This document shows positions 33,026 through 42,270 of a DNA stretch of 47,482 nucleotides, piece by piece. Under the pieces are notes generated by a model. The model saw only the letters and a program-made list of their open reading frames with translations, was not told the origin of the DNA and made no database searches. The stretch comes from a virus: IMG/VR virus record IMGVR_UViG_3300020162_000708, positions 1 through 47,482 of that record, one strand, 5' to 3'. Numbering within the stretch: the stretch's first letter is position 1; each line of letters begins with the position of its first letter. Made by a program: the position numbers and the translations under genes.

Positions 33026-33206
33026 AGAATTAAAACTTGAAAGCATTAATAAATTATTTGAGTTTGAAAAAATTTCAAGAGAACTTGATACTTGCACTAA
33101 TATAGATTTAATGAGGAATATTTGCAAATGTTATGTTAAACTATATTTGAAACAGCAAGAATCTTTAGTTTCAATTGCTAATGCTTTCCCAGATCTAAAT
33201 AGTTAG
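33015..33206 (+). CDS. Small helical structural-block protein (63 aa)
   Basis: Overlaps the previous gene by 11 nt. The 63-residue product is all helical (LESINKLFEFEKISRELDTC, then CKCYVKLYLKQQESLVSIA). It lies just before gp13; I recall a like-sized helical protein at this place in related phages. Function unknown. Confidence 0.65.
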   Translation: MDHEELKLESINKLFEFEKISRELDTCTNIDLMRNICKCYVKLYLKQQESLVSIANAFPDLNS

Positions 33207-33221
33207 AAAAGTATTGGAATA

Positions 33222-34052
33222 ATGGCAAAACCAGCATCAAGACAACAATTGATTGATTATTGCCTAAGGCAACTTGGTGCCCCAGTTCTTGAAATAAATG
33301 TTGCCGAAGAACAATTAGATGATAGAGTAGATGAAGCCCTTCAGTATTTTCAAGAAAGGCATTTTGATGGCGTTCAAAAAATGTTTCTTAAGTATAAACT
33401 GACAGAAAACGATATACAGAGAGGGAGATCAAAAGGTGGAAATTTTAATACAGGAATAGTAACTACTACTGTTACTACTGGAATAGGGTCTTTTGGTTGG
33501 GAAGAAAATAGTAATTATATACCAGTTCCAGATTCTGTAATTGGTATAGAAAAAGTATTTAAAATAGATAATAGAACAATTGCATCTAATCTTTTTAATG
33601 TAAATTATCAATTATTTTTAAATGACATCTATTGGTTTAGTTCAACTGAAATGGTGAACTATTATATAACTAAAAGATATCTTGAAGATATGGATTGGAT
33701 TATTAATCCACAAAGACAGTTGAGATTTAATAAAAGGCAGAACAGACTTTATATTGATATGAGTTGGGATGCTGTTAAAGGAGATCAATATCTTCTCATA
33801 GAATGTTATAGAATTTTAGATCCATCAGAATCTACCAATGTATGGAATGATTCTTTTCTAAAAAAATATTTGACTTCATTGATTAAAAAGCAATGGGGAC
33901 AGAATTTAATTAAGTTCCAAGGAGTAAAACTTCCAGGAGGAGTAGAGCTTAATGGAAGACAAATATATGATGATGCAGTAAAAGAATTGCAAGATATTAA
34001 GGACAGAATGTTGCTAGAGTATGAAGAACCACCTTTGGATCTAATAGGATAA
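33222..34052 (+). CDS. 13: Neck protein gp13
   Basis: A 276-residue protein (T4 gp13: 309). Recognised by the N-terminal segment PASRQQLIDYCLRQLGAPVL and by DRVDEALQYFQERHFDGVQ, both typical for cyanophage gp13. gp13 binds the portal and closes the filled head before tail joining. A GGA stretch near 33216 is a weak ribosome binding site. gp14 follows after 1 nt. Confidence 0.9.
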   Translation: MAKPASRQQLIDYCLRQLGAPVLEINVAEEQLDDRVDEALQYFQERHFDGVQKMFLKYKLTENDIQRGRSKGGNFNTGIVTTTVTTGIGSFGWEENSNYIPVPDSVIGIEKVFKIDNRTIASNLFNVNYQLFLNDIYWFSSTEMVNYYITKRYLEDMDWIINPQRQLRFNKRQNRLYIDMSWDAVKGDQYLLIECYRILDPSESTNVWNDSFLKKYLTSLIKKQWGQNLIKFQGVKLPGGVELNGRQIYDDAVKELQDIKDRMLLEYEEPPLDLIG

Positions 34053-34053
34053 T

Positions 34054-35430
34054 ATGTTAAATCCATTTTTCATTCAAGGCACAAATACAGAACAAGGTTT
34101 ATTACAAGATCTTGTAAATGAACAATTGAAAATGTATGGTATAGAAGTTTATTATATGCCAAGACAAATCTTTTCGCAGGGAAAGGTTATTAGAGATGTT
34201 TTATTTTCAAAATTCAAAAATGCTTTTCCTATAGAAGCATATTTAATGAGTTATGAAGGATTTGATTCTAATAGCATTTTAATGTCTAAATTTGGAGTTA
34301 AAATTACTGATGAAATGAGTCTTATAGTATCAAAGGAAAGATTTGATACTTATGTTGGCGAATTAATGAAGTCAATAGTAAATGTAAAAAATCCATTGAG
34401 ACCTAATGAAGGGGATTTAATTTATATCCCCCTCTCTGATAGTTTAATGGAAATTAAATATGTAGAGAATAGAAAACCATTCTATCAACTTCAAAAAAAT
34501 TATGTGTATGAATTAAAGTGTGAACTATATGAATTTGAAGATGATGAAGTATCTACTGGAATTGAAAGTGTAGACCAGATGCTGAAACCCATTGGGTATG
34601 GAGCAGAATTAACCCTTGCAGGATTGGGAATTACTGCAACTGCATACACTGGATTAGTTAATGGAGCAGTTCAAAAGATAGATGTAATTAGTGGGGGATA
34701 TAGATATGCATCATCTCCCACATTTGTAATTGATGAACCATATTCTGGCATCAGAGCTTCTGCTGTTGGAATAATGTCAGAATCTAGAGGACTGACAGGC
34801 GGAAAAAGTTTAAAGAAAGTTTATATTCAAAATGCAGGTCTTGGTTATTCAGCATCAAATCCACCATCATTATCATTATTTGGTGGGGGTGGATATGGAG
34901 CTAGCGCAAGGGTTAGCATATCTACAACTGGAAGTATTGGTATAGTTACAGTAACTTATCCAGGAACTGGATATGTGCAACCACCATCAGTTACTTTTTC
35001 TTCTCCAGTATCTGGTGGGACAACTGCTATTGCAGAAGCATTTTTAAATTCTTCTGGTGGAATTTCAACTATTAGAATAGTAAATGCTGGTTTTGGATAC
35101 ACTACTAGACCAACTATAACTATATCTACAGGATCTACTATTTCCTCTGGAAACTTTATATTTGGAGAACAAGTTTCTGGATCTATTTCTGGAGCTATAG
35201 GTTTTGTTAAAGATTGGAATTCTGATACTAAAAAATTAAAAGTATCTGGTATGGCAACTGATTTTGCTATTGGAGATGTAGTTGTTGGGACAGCATCAAG
35301 TGCAAGATATTTCTTAAGGTTATACCAAACATATGAATTACAATCTGCATATGATAATAAAGATGTTATAGAATCAGAAGCAGATTCTATAATAGACTTT
35401 AGTGAAGTAAACCCATTTGGGGAAGTTTAA
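34054..35430 (+). CDS. 14: Neck protein gp14 with a beta-repeat extension
   Basis: Residues 1-175 are a normal gp14 (TEQGLLQDLVNEQLKMYGIE, YYMPRQIF, and RPNEGDLIYIPLSD). The protein has 458 residues against 256 in T4. The extra part, about 205-360, consists of four similar modules (GGYRYASSPTFVI, GLGYSASNPPSLSL, GTGYVQPPSVTFS, GFGYTTRPTITIS). gp14 is part of the head-tail collar; the modules probably decorate it. The C-terminal end (LFRLYQTYELQSAYDNKDVI-like) is again gp14-like, so the modules are an insertion. Confidence 0.85.
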   Translation: MLNPFFIQGTNTEQGLLQDLVNEQLKMYGIEVYYMPRQIFSQGKVIRDVLFSKFKNAFPIEAYLMSYEGFDSNSILMSKFGVKITDEMSLIVSKERFDTYVGELMKSIVNVKNPLRPNEGDLIYIPLSDSLMEIKYVENRKPFYQLQKNYVYELKCELYEFEDDEVSTGIESVDQMLKPIGYGAELTLAGLGITATAYTGLVNGAVQKIDVISGGYRYASSPTFVIDEPYSGIRASAVGIMSESRGLTGGKSLKKVYIQNAGLGYSASNPPSLSLFGGGGYGASARVSISTTGSIGIVTVTYPGTGYVQPPSVTFSSPVSGGTTAIAEAFLNSSGGISTIRIVNAGFGYTTRPTITISTGSTISSGNFIFGEQVSGSISGAIGFVKDWNSDTKKLKVSGMATDFAIGDVVVGTASSARYFLRLYQTYELQSAYDNKDVIESEADSIIDFSEVNPFGEV

Positions 35431-35437
35431 CTAAATA
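35430..35437 (+). promoter_or_regulatory. Late promoter-like box
   Basis: ACTAAATA (35430-35437) begins on the last base of the gp14 stop codon and lies about 20 nt before the next ATG. It would start the collagen-like fibre/protease pair. Confidence 0.45.
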
Positions 35438-35456
35438 AAAATAAACTGTCAACATA

Positions 35457-36155
35457 ATGTCTAGGCAAACAATATCTACTGGGTTTACACCTAATGATGG
35501 AACTGGAGACAGTTTATTCCAAGGTGCTACCAAAATTAATAGCAATTTTAGTGAAATTTATACAACATTTGGAGATGGTACATCTTTAAATGCTGCTGCA
35601 GGAGCTCAAGGTCCTCAAGGTGCTATTGGGTTAAGAGGACCCCAAGGAACTTCTGGATCAGTAGGTCCACAGGGTGTTCAGGGATCTAGTATTGTTGGAC
35701 CACAGGGATCCCAGGGGATTGTGGGTGCAATAGGTCCACAAGGACCTTCTGGAGGTGGAGGTGGTGGAAGTAGTTTACAATCAAGAACTACTGTTTCAAG
35801 TACTACTTCAACATTAAACGCAAATTCTTCTTCTAATGTAGTAATATCTGGATTTAAATCATACTTACTGTTAAAAATTCAAACATCTGTCGCTGCATGG
35901 GTTACAATTTATACTGACACAACATCAAGAGATTTAGATTCTACTAGAACTGAGGGAACTGATCCATTACCAGGATCTGGAGTTGTTGCTGAAGTAATAA
36001 CTACAGGAGCATCTACTCAATTAATAAGTCCAGGAGCTTTAGGATTTAATAATGATGTTTCTGTATCAGGAAACATTTATGCAAAAATTTACAATAAGAG
36101 TGGTTCTCAGCAAGCAATAACAGTTACTTTAACTCTACTTCAATTAGAGAACTAA
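35457..36155 (+). CDS. Collagen-like tail fibre protein (232 aa)
   Basis: The N-terminus (GFTPNDGTGDSLFQGATKIN, then SNFSEIYTTFGDG) is a common virion-attachment motif of phage fibres. Residues about 49-104 are Gly-X-Y repeats (GPQGAIGLRGPQGTSG...), a collagen-like trimeric stalk, followed by a Gly run and a beta-rich C-terminal head domain of about 120 residues. Probably a trimeric fibre or collar decoration. It is followed after 1 nt by the protease gene. Confidence 0.8.
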   Translation: MSRQTISTGFTPNDGTGDSLFQGATKINSNFSEIYTTFGDGTSLNAAAGAQGPQGAIGLRGPQGTSGSVGPQGVQGSSIVGPQGSQGIVGAIGPQGPSGGGGGGSSLQSRTTVSSTTSTLNANSSSNVVISGFKSYLLLKIQTSVAAWVTIYTDTTSRDLDSTRTEGTDPLPGSGVVAEVITTGASTQLISPGALGFNNDVSVSGNIYAKIYNKSGSQQAITVTLTLLQLEN

Positions 36156-36156
36156 A

Positions 36157-38124
36157 ATGAAAGAGTATATTGTATCTCTATCTTCCCATGAAGAATTGGA
36201 GAAATTTTATGATGATATGGAAACCCCAGGAGGAACAGAATTTGTTCCAGAAAGAGAAGTTGAGTGTTCATTAAGAAGACCAATTAGTAGAAATACTCAT
36301 TATAATCTTACTGAAACTGAAGTAAAAAAATTAAAAGAAGATGACAGAGTTCTTGACATATGCCCAGCATCTACATTAACAGATATAGTTACAAAACCTG
36401 TATATACTCAAACATCAACTGAGTGGAATAAAAGTGCTGGCTCAGGAACTAACCAAAAAAACTGGTCTCTTTTGAGATGTGTAGAAGGATCTCAAAGAAG
36501 TAATTGGGGAAGTAATGGAACTGCTCAAGTATCTGGAACAATTAATTTAACTAGTTCAGGAAGGAATGTAGATTTTATTTTAGTTGATGGGCACATAAAT
36601 CCAGATCACCCAGAGTTTGCTAAAAATTCAGATGGCACTGGTGGAACTAGAGTTAACCAATTTAATTGGTATTCATTAACATCTTTAGTTACTGGAGGTG
36701 CAAATGGTACTTATGTGTATACTCCATACACTGATGTTGCAAATCAAGCACTAACTGCTGATAATAATCATGGGATGCATGTTGCAGGATCTGTAGCTGG
36801 AAATAGTCAAGGGTGGGCAAGAGATGTAAACATTTATAATATAAATCCCTATGTTTCAAGTTTAAATTCTTTAGCATCAGGGACCACTTATATCTTTGAT
36901 TATATTAGAGCTTTTCATAATACTAAATCAATAAATCCAGCATTAGGCATAAAAAACCCTACAATTTGTAATAATAGTTGGGCAGCATTTTATCAAGTAA
37001 CTAGATCAACCATAACAAATATCAATTGGAGAGGAACTAATTATACTTCATCATTTACTGATGGATTATTTAATTCAGTTGGACTTAGATATTATGATGC
37101 AACTAATGTGTACATTCCAGCTTTGATACCTGCTTTAATTGTAGATATAGAAGATGCCATAGCAGATGGAGTCATATTTGTTGGAGCTTCTGGAAATGAC
37201 TCAACAAAAATAGATATTCTTGGAGGAGCAGACTATAATAATACTATAACTTGGTCTGGATTTACTATGAATTATAGTAGAGGAAATTATGTAACATCTT
37301 CAGGAAATGCTATATGCGTTGGTGCAGTAAGTGCACTAGTTAATGAATCTAAGGCAACATTTAGTAATTGTGGTCCAAGAGTTAATGTTTATTCTCCTGG
37401 AGATAATATTATTTCCTGTCTTCATAATGGAGTAGTTTATGGTGGATCTATTACTACAGTAAATGATCCTAGAGATTCTGCATATAAACTGGGAAAATAT
37501 GATGGCACTAGCATGGCATCTCCACAAGTATGTGGAATACTTGCATCTGCACTAGAACAATACCCAAGAATGAAACAGTCTGATGCAGTTGATTATATAA
37601 AATATTATGCAAAATCAAATCAAATCACTGAGACTGGAAGAAGTACATTTACTTGGGATGTAACTAATAGTGGATCTAGTGATTATGTGTTTTCTGGATA
37701 TAGTTCTGGTAATGATATTTCCATAACTGCTCAGGAAGGATCCATCCTTGTATTTAATGTAAATGCTGCTGGACATCCTTTTTGGATAAAGACAGCACAA
37801 GTTACTGGCACTGGAAGTCTAGTTACTACTGGAACCATAACTGGAAATGGAAGTGAATCTGATACAGTAACATGGAATACATATGGAGTAAAACCTGGAA
37901 CCTATTATTACATCTGTCAATTCCATTCTACTATGTCTGGAACTATTACCATTACTGCAGCATACACTGACAACACTTCACTTCAAGGATCTGATAACCA
38001 GTTTATATTTTTTCAAAAAGACAGAACTGATTCTGGAGTTCTTCAACCAAGACCAACTTTTAAAAGTAGAAGTGTCTCTGGACAAGTTTGGCCAAGACAG
38101 CAAACTTTATATTATAAAAAATAA
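36157..38124 (+). CDS. Subtilisin-like (S8) protease fused to a cupredoxin-like domain
   Basis: A 655-residue protein. The S8 triad is complete in order: Asp144 in ILVDGHINPDHPEF, His205 in NNHGMHVAG, and Ser452 in YDGTSMASPQ; the oxyanion Asn is Asn347 in VGASGN. Residues about 505-600 look like a plastocyanin/azurin-type fold with all four copper ligands placed as expected: His540 (AGHPFWI), Cys587 and His590 (YYYICQFH) and Met593 (STMSG). The Asp motif reads DGH instead of the usual D(T/S)G. No signal peptide; the first 75 residues may be a propeptide or virion anchor. The place between a fibre gene and gp15 suggests a virion protein acting on host surface protein. Confidence 0.8.
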   Translation: MKEYIVSLSSHEELEKFYDDMETPGGTEFVPEREVECSLRRPISRNTHYNLTETEVKKLKEDDRVLDICPASTLTDIVTKPVYTQTSTEWNKSAGSGTNQKNWSLLRCVEGSQRSNWGSNGTAQVSGTINLTSSGRNVDFILVDGHINPDHPEFAKNSDGTGGTRVNQFNWYSLTSLVTGGANGTYVYTPYTDVANQALTADNNHGMHVAGSVAGNSQGWARDVNIYNINPYVSSLNSLASGTTYIFDYIRAFHNTKSINPALGIKNPTICNNSWAAFYQVTRSTITNINWRGTNYTSSFTDGLFNSVGLRYYDATNVYIPALIPALIVDIEDAIADGVIFVGASGNDSTKIDILGGADYNNTITWSGFTMNYSRGNYVTSSGNAICVGAVSALVNESKATFSNCGPRVNVYSPGDNIISCLHNGVVYGGSITTVNDPRDSAYKLGKYDGTSMASPQVCGILASALEQYPRMKQSDAVDYIKYYAKSNQITETGRSTFTWDVTNSGSSDYVFSGYSSGNDISITAQEGSILVFNVNAAGHPFWIKTAQVTGTGSLVTTGTITGNGSESDTVTWNTYGVKPGTYYYICQFHSTMSGTITITAAYTDNTSLQGSDNQFIFFQKDRTDSGVLQPRPTFKSRSVSGQVWPRQQTLYYKK

Positions 38125-38127
38125 ATC

Positions 38128-38135
38128 ATTAAATA
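38128..38135 (+). promoter_or_regulatory. Late promoter-like box
   Basis: ATTAAATA (38128-38135), 22 nt before gp15. TTAGGA (38143-38148) follows as its ribosome binding site. Confidence 0.5.
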
Positions 38136-38157
38136 CACATAGTTAGGAATTTTTAAA

Positions 38158-39012
38158 ATGCTTGGTAATTATTTTTATCATAACTCAATCAGCAAAACAG
38201 TTGTTGCATTTGGAACTCTCTTTAATAATATTCAAGTGAGGCATAATGATGACGCTGGCAATCCTGTTTCTGCAATGAAAGTTCCATTAGCATATGGACC
38301 AATTCAAAAGTTTCTAGCTAGATTGGAACAAAATCCTTCTGGAGATAGAAAAGTAGCTACTACATTACCAAGAATGTCATTTGAAATGGTATCTATAGAT
38401 TATGATTCTACTAGAAAGTCTGCTGCAATACAATCATTTAGAACCTCATTATCCACAGAAGGATCTGAAATGAGAAAGGTTTTTATGCCAGTTCCATACA
38501 ATATTGGGTTTGAGTTAAACATTATTTCAAAAATTCAAGATGATGTTTTGCAAATAATAGAGCAAATATTGCCATATTTTCAACCATCTTTCAATGTGAC
38601 AGTTAATATGATTCCTGAGATTAATGAGAAAAGAGATATCCCAATAGTATTGAATAGAATTGGTTTTAGAGATGATTATGAAAATGATTATACAACTAGA
38701 AGAATTATAAATTACACATTAAGCTTTACTGCAAAAACATATCTATTCAATGAAATTCCTAAAGATGATCAAGGACTTATTAAAAAAGTCCAAGTTGATT
38801 ATGCTACTGATGCACTTAAAAATGCCAAGAGAGAAGTTAGATATGTTGCTACTCCAAAAGCATTAGAAGATTATAATGATGATGGAATTATAGATTCTAC
38901 TGATGATGGATTAATTCCATTTGGAGATGATTTTGGATTTAATGAAACTAAAGAAGAATTCCAAGACTTTAAAACATTTAGTACATCTCAAGGAATTGAT
39001 GTGGAGCCCTAA
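38158..39012 (+). CDS. 15: Tail sheath stabiliser/completion protein gp15
   Basis: A 284-residue protein (T4 gp15: 272). Typical segments are LGNYFYHNSISKTVVAFGTL at the start, VPLAYGPIQKFLARLEQNP, and VFMPVPYNIGFELNIISK. gp15 hexamers cap the finished tail and connect it to the neck. A late box and an AGGA ribosome binding site precede it. Confidence 0.92.
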   Translation: MLGNYFYHNSISKTVVAFGTLFNNIQVRHNDDAGNPVSAMKVPLAYGPIQKFLARLEQNPSGDRKVATTLPRMSFEMVSIDYDSTRKSAAIQSFRTSLSTEGSEMRKVFMPVPYNIGFELNIISKIQDDVLQIIEQILPYFQPSFNVTVNMIPEINEKRDIPIVLNRIGFRDDYENDYTTRRIINYTLSFTAKTYLFNEIPKDDQGLIKKVQVDYATDALKNAKREVRYVATPKALEDYNDDGIIDSTDDGLIPFGDDFGFNETKEEFQDFKTFSTSQGIDVEP

Positions 39013-39015
39013 TTT

Positions 39016-39426
39016 ATGACTGAAAATTTTAGTGAAATAGAAGAATCATTAAATATAGAAACAAAAATTGTTTCTGTTGAACCTTGTGAGATAAAAAAAC
39101 AAGAAGTTCCAGATGATCCACAAAAAGATTATGAGTATACTAGAGCAAATCTTTATAGTTTAATAAGTAAAGGTCAAGAAGCAATTGATGGCATTTTAGA
39201 GCTTGCTCAACAATCAAATCATCCAAGAGCATATGAAGTTGCTGGACAACTTATCAAATCTGTTGGAGATGTTAATGATAAATTGATGGACCTTCAGAAA
39301 AAAATGAAGGATTTGGATTCCCCACAAAAAGGACCTACTACAGTCAACAATTCTTTGTTTGTTGGATCTACTGCAGAACTATCTAAGATTATAAAGCAAG
39401 GACTTCTAAATAATAAAGAAGAATAA
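39016..39426 (+). CDS. 16: Small terminase subunit gp16
   Basis: A 136-residue helical protein (T4 gp16: 164) between gp15 and gp17, as expected. The core DYEYTRANLYSLISKGQEAI and HPRAYEVAGQLIKSVGDVND, followed by a basic coil (LMDLQKKMKDL) and VNNSLFVGSTAELSKIIKQG, is typical for cyanophage gp16. It forms rings that recognise DNA and stimulate gp17 ATPase. Confidence 0.88.
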   Translation: MTENFSEIEESLNIETKIVSVEPCEIKKQEVPDDPQKDYEYTRANLYSLISKGQEAIDGILELAQQSNHPRAYEVAGQLIKSVGDVNDKLMDLQKKMKDLDSPQKGPTTVNNSLFVGSTAELSKIIKQGLLNNKEE

Positions 39427-39434
39427 TACCTAAT

Positions 39435-40556
39435 ATGAAAGATCCAAAAGGTCCTACAAAACCATACAGGTCTCCAGAGGAAATTGCTAAAAAACATAAA
39501 GTTCCTTTAGATGCAATTATTAGGCAAGTAAAAATGGGAACTAAAGTTGAAGGAGAGCACACTACTAGTAAGAGTGGTGCAAAAATTACTGCGTTGCAGC
39601 ATGTAGATGAACTTCCAGATTACTATACTAAACTTAAGAAAGTAGAAAAAAAGAAACCCATGAAAGAAGAAACTACTTCAGAAGATCAATACGAAAAAGA
39701 CACAAAATATTGTCTCCTCTGCAAAAAGAATGAGAATAGGGAAGAGTGTTCATGGGGTCCTTCTATGTGGGACAAATATACTATTGCTAAAATTAATCCA
39801 GCAAATGAATCAAAGATTCATGAAGATCACAAAGAAATTGCAAGTGGTAAGAAGAAGGATGACGAAGGATACATGGCAAGAGTTGAGTTTGATCAAATTG
39901 AAAGAGCAGTTAATATTTTAAGAAACCACATTAAAAAGAAAGATCAACAAATTCCTGCTTGGGTACAATCCAAAATTACCAGAGCAGCAGACTTTATTGA
40001 TACTGCAGCAGAATATATGTCAAGTGATGAGGAGGTTTCTGAAGGCATGAATATGAAAGACTTTAAAGCACAACGCAGTAAAGTTAACAGAAGTCAAAAA
40101 AGAGCCTCAGAAAAAATTTCACCAGGACGCAGAGCAGGTATTCACAATCCATCAGCATCTCCAGAAAGAGCAGCAAGGCATCGTGCTAATGTAGATCCTG
40201 ACTTTGATGGTAATGATGAAAGAAACTATCCAGGTGGTAATTTAAAAGCAAAGAAAGTTCGTAAAGCAAAGGCATTAGGAGAGTTGGGAGAGGGTATATC
40301 TTATAGTGACTTCATCACAGAAGTTGCTGCATGGCAAAGAAAAGAAGGTAAAAATAAAGAAGGTGGATTAAATGAGAAAGGAAGAAAATCATATGAACGA
40401 GAAAATCCTGGTAGTGATTTAAAAGCACCACAACCAGAAGGTGGTCCTCGTAAAAGATCTTTCTGTGCTCGCATGGGTGGAATGAAAGGTCCTATGAAAG
40501 ATGAAAAAGGACGTCCAACAAGAAAGGCATTAGCACTTAGAAAGTGGAAGTGTTAA
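39435..40556 (+). CDS. Multidomain protein between the terminase genes (DUF5661/DUF6321-like)
   Basis: A 373-residue basic protein. Residues 1-73 (AKKHKVPLDAIIRQVKMGTK, VEGEHT, HVDELPDYYTKLKKV) match what I know as DUF5661. About 103-121 hold CLLCKKNENREEC, a possible metal site. A helical segment around 160-205 (QIPAWVQSKITRAADFIDTA) resembles one found in phage structural proteins. Residues about 298-373 (AWQRKEGKNKEGGLNEKGRK, RKSYERENPGSDLKAPQPEG, FCARMGGMKGP) match DUF6321. Role unknown; the place hints at packaging or head assembly. Confidence 0.7.
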   Translation: MKDPKGPTKPYRSPEEIAKKHKVPLDAIIRQVKMGTKVEGEHTTSKSGAKITALQHVDELPDYYTKLKKVEKKKPMKEETTSEDQYEKDTKYCLLCKKNENREECSWGPSMWDKYTIAKINPANESKIHEDHKEIASGKKKDDEGYMARVEFDQIERAVNILRNHIKKKDQQIPAWVQSKITRAADFIDTAAEYMSSDEEVSEGMNMKDFKAQRSKVNRSQKRASEKISPGRRAGIHNPSASPERAARHRANVDPDFDGNDERNYPGGNLKAKKVRKAKALGELGEGISYSDFITEVAAWQRKEGKNKEGGLNEKGRKSYERENPGSDLKAPQPEGGPRKRSFCARMGGMKGPMKDEKGRPTRKALALRKWKC

Positions 40557-40562
40557 TAATTT

Positions 40563-42215
40563 ATGAGTAATCAAGATATCTATTTGGGGAATCCCCTTTT
40601 AAAAAAGGCAAATACCTCAATTGAATTTACTGAAGAACAAATCAAAGAATTTATTAAATGTAAAAATGATCCAGTATATTTTGCAAAAAATTATGTTCAA
40701 ATTGTAACACTAGATTATGGTCTTCAACTATTCAAACCTTATATCTTTCAAGAGAAGTTAATTAAAAACTTCCATGAACATAGATTCAACATTTGTAAGA
40801 TGCCTCGTCAAACAGGTAAGTCTACAACTGTTGTTTCTTATCTTTTGCATTATGCAATTTTTAATGACAATACAAATATTGCAATTCTTGCCAACAAAGC
40901 ATCAACTGCAAGGGATTTGCTTAATAGATTGCAAACTGCATATGAAAATTTACCCAAATGGTTACAGCAGGGCATTTTAGCCTGGAACAAAGGTTCCATG
41001 GAATTGGAAAATGGATCAAAAATATTAGCTGCTTCTACTTCTGCATCTGCTGTTCGTGGTGGATCTTATAATATTATATTCCTTGATGAGTTCGCATTTA
41101 TTCCAAACCATATTGCAGACCAATTCTTTGCTTCTGTTTATCCTACTATCTCGTCTGGTACAAAAACTAAAGTAATTATGGTTTCAACCCCTCATGGGAT
41201 GAATCATTTTTATAGATATTGGCATGATGCAGAAAGAGGTAAAAATCAATATGTAGCAACAGAAGTTCATTGGTCAGAAGTTCCAGGAAGAGATTCTGAA
41301 TGGAAAAAGCAAACTATTGCAAACACTAGTGAACAACAATTTAAAGTAGAATTTGAATGTGAATTTTTAGGATCAGTAGATACTTTAATTGCTCCAAGTA
41401 AATTAAAAAGTCTAGTATATGATGATCCAATAAAAAGAAATAAAGGATTAGATGTTTATCTAGAATATAAAGAAGGGCATGATTATCTAATTACTGTTGA
41501 TGTTGCAAGAGGAGTTGGTGGAGACTATTCTGCTTTTGTAGTGTATGACATAACTGAGTTTCCACATGTTATAGTAGCAAAATATAGGAATAATGAAATT
41601 AAACCTATGATTTTCCCAAACATTATTCATGAGGTTGCAAAGGCATATAATAATCCATTTATTTTATGTGAGGTGAATGATGTTGGAGATCAAGTAGCAG
41701 CAATCATTCAATATGATTTAGAGTATCAAAACCTTCTTATGTGTTCTATGAGAGGTAGAGCTGGACAAATTGTTGGACAAGGTTTTTCTGGAAAGAAAAC
41801 TCAACTTGGACTTAAGATGTCTAAGACAGTTAAAAAGATTGGATGTCTTAACTTAAAGACAATGATTGAGGAGGATAAACTTATATTCAATGATTATGAA
41901 ATTATTAGTGAACTAACAACTTTTATACAAAAACATAATTCATTTGAAGCAGAAGAAGGTTGTAATGATGACCTTGCTATGTGCTTGGTGATCTATGCTT
42001 GGTTAGTTGCTCAAGATTATTTTAAAGAACTTACTGAGCAAGATGTAAGGAAAAGACTATATGAAGAACAAAAGAATCAAATAGAACAAGATATGTCTCC
42101 ATTTGGATTTATTGTTGATGGGACAGAGAGAACTGCAGTAGAAGTAGATGCTGAAGGTGATGTTTGGCATACAGATGAGTATGGAGATATGGCATATATG
42201 TGGGACTACGGGTAA
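40563..42215 (+). CDS. 17: Large terminase subunit gp17
   Basis: A 550-residue packaging motor (T4 gp17: 610). ATPase: Walker A MPRQTGKST (80-88), Walker B IIFLDEF (171-177, Asp175, Glu176) and the coupling segment MVSTPHGMNHFY. Nuclease: Asp313 in TVDVARGVGGDYSA, Glu370 in ILCEVND and Asp469/470 in GCNDDLAM, the RNase H-like set. It pumps DNA through the portal and cuts concatemers. No intein or intron is present. Confidence 0.95.
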   Translation: MSNQDIYLGNPLLKKANTSIEFTEEQIKEFIKCKNDPVYFAKNYVQIVTLDYGLQLFKPYIFQEKLIKNFHEHRFNICKMPRQTGKSTTVVSYLLHYAIFNDNTNIAILANKASTARDLLNRLQTAYENLPKWLQQGILAWNKGSMELENGSKILAASTSASAVRGGSYNIIFLDEFAFIPNHIADQFFASVYPTISSGTKTKVIMVSTPHGMNHFYRYWHDAERGKNQYVATEVHWSEVPGRDSEWKKQTIANTSEQQFKVEFECEFLGSVDTLIAPSKLKSLVYDDPIKRNKGLDVYLEYKEGHDYLITVDVARGVGGDYSAFVVYDITEFPHVIVAKYRNNEIKPMIFPNIIHEVAKAYNNPFILCEVNDVGDQVAAIIQYDLEYQNLLMCSMRGRAGQIVGQGFSGKKTQLGLKMSKTVKKIGCLNLKTMIEEDKLIFNDYEIISELTTFIQKHNSFEAEEGCNDDLAMCLVIYAWLVAQDYFKELTEQDVRKRLYEEQKNQIEQDMSPFGFIVDGTERTAVEVDAEGDVWHTDEYGDMAYMWDYG

Positions 42216-42226
42216 ACTTGGAAATT

Positions 42227-42234
42227 TATAAATA
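42227..42234 (+). promoter_or_regulatory. Perfect T4 late promoter (tail sheath)
   Basis: TATAAATA (42227-42234) matches the T4 late consensus exactly. It lies 36 nt before gp18 and is followed by AGGAG (42261-42265), the best ribosome binding site of the late block, as suits an abundant virion protein. Confidence 0.8.
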
Positions 42235-42270
42235 CTTTTAGAGCAAAACTGAAGCATTAGAGGAGTCAAC

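Noticed and set aside
38449-38457. TTATCCACA, an E. coli-type DnaA box
   Set aside because: A single copy inside gp15; no cluster and no non-coding context.
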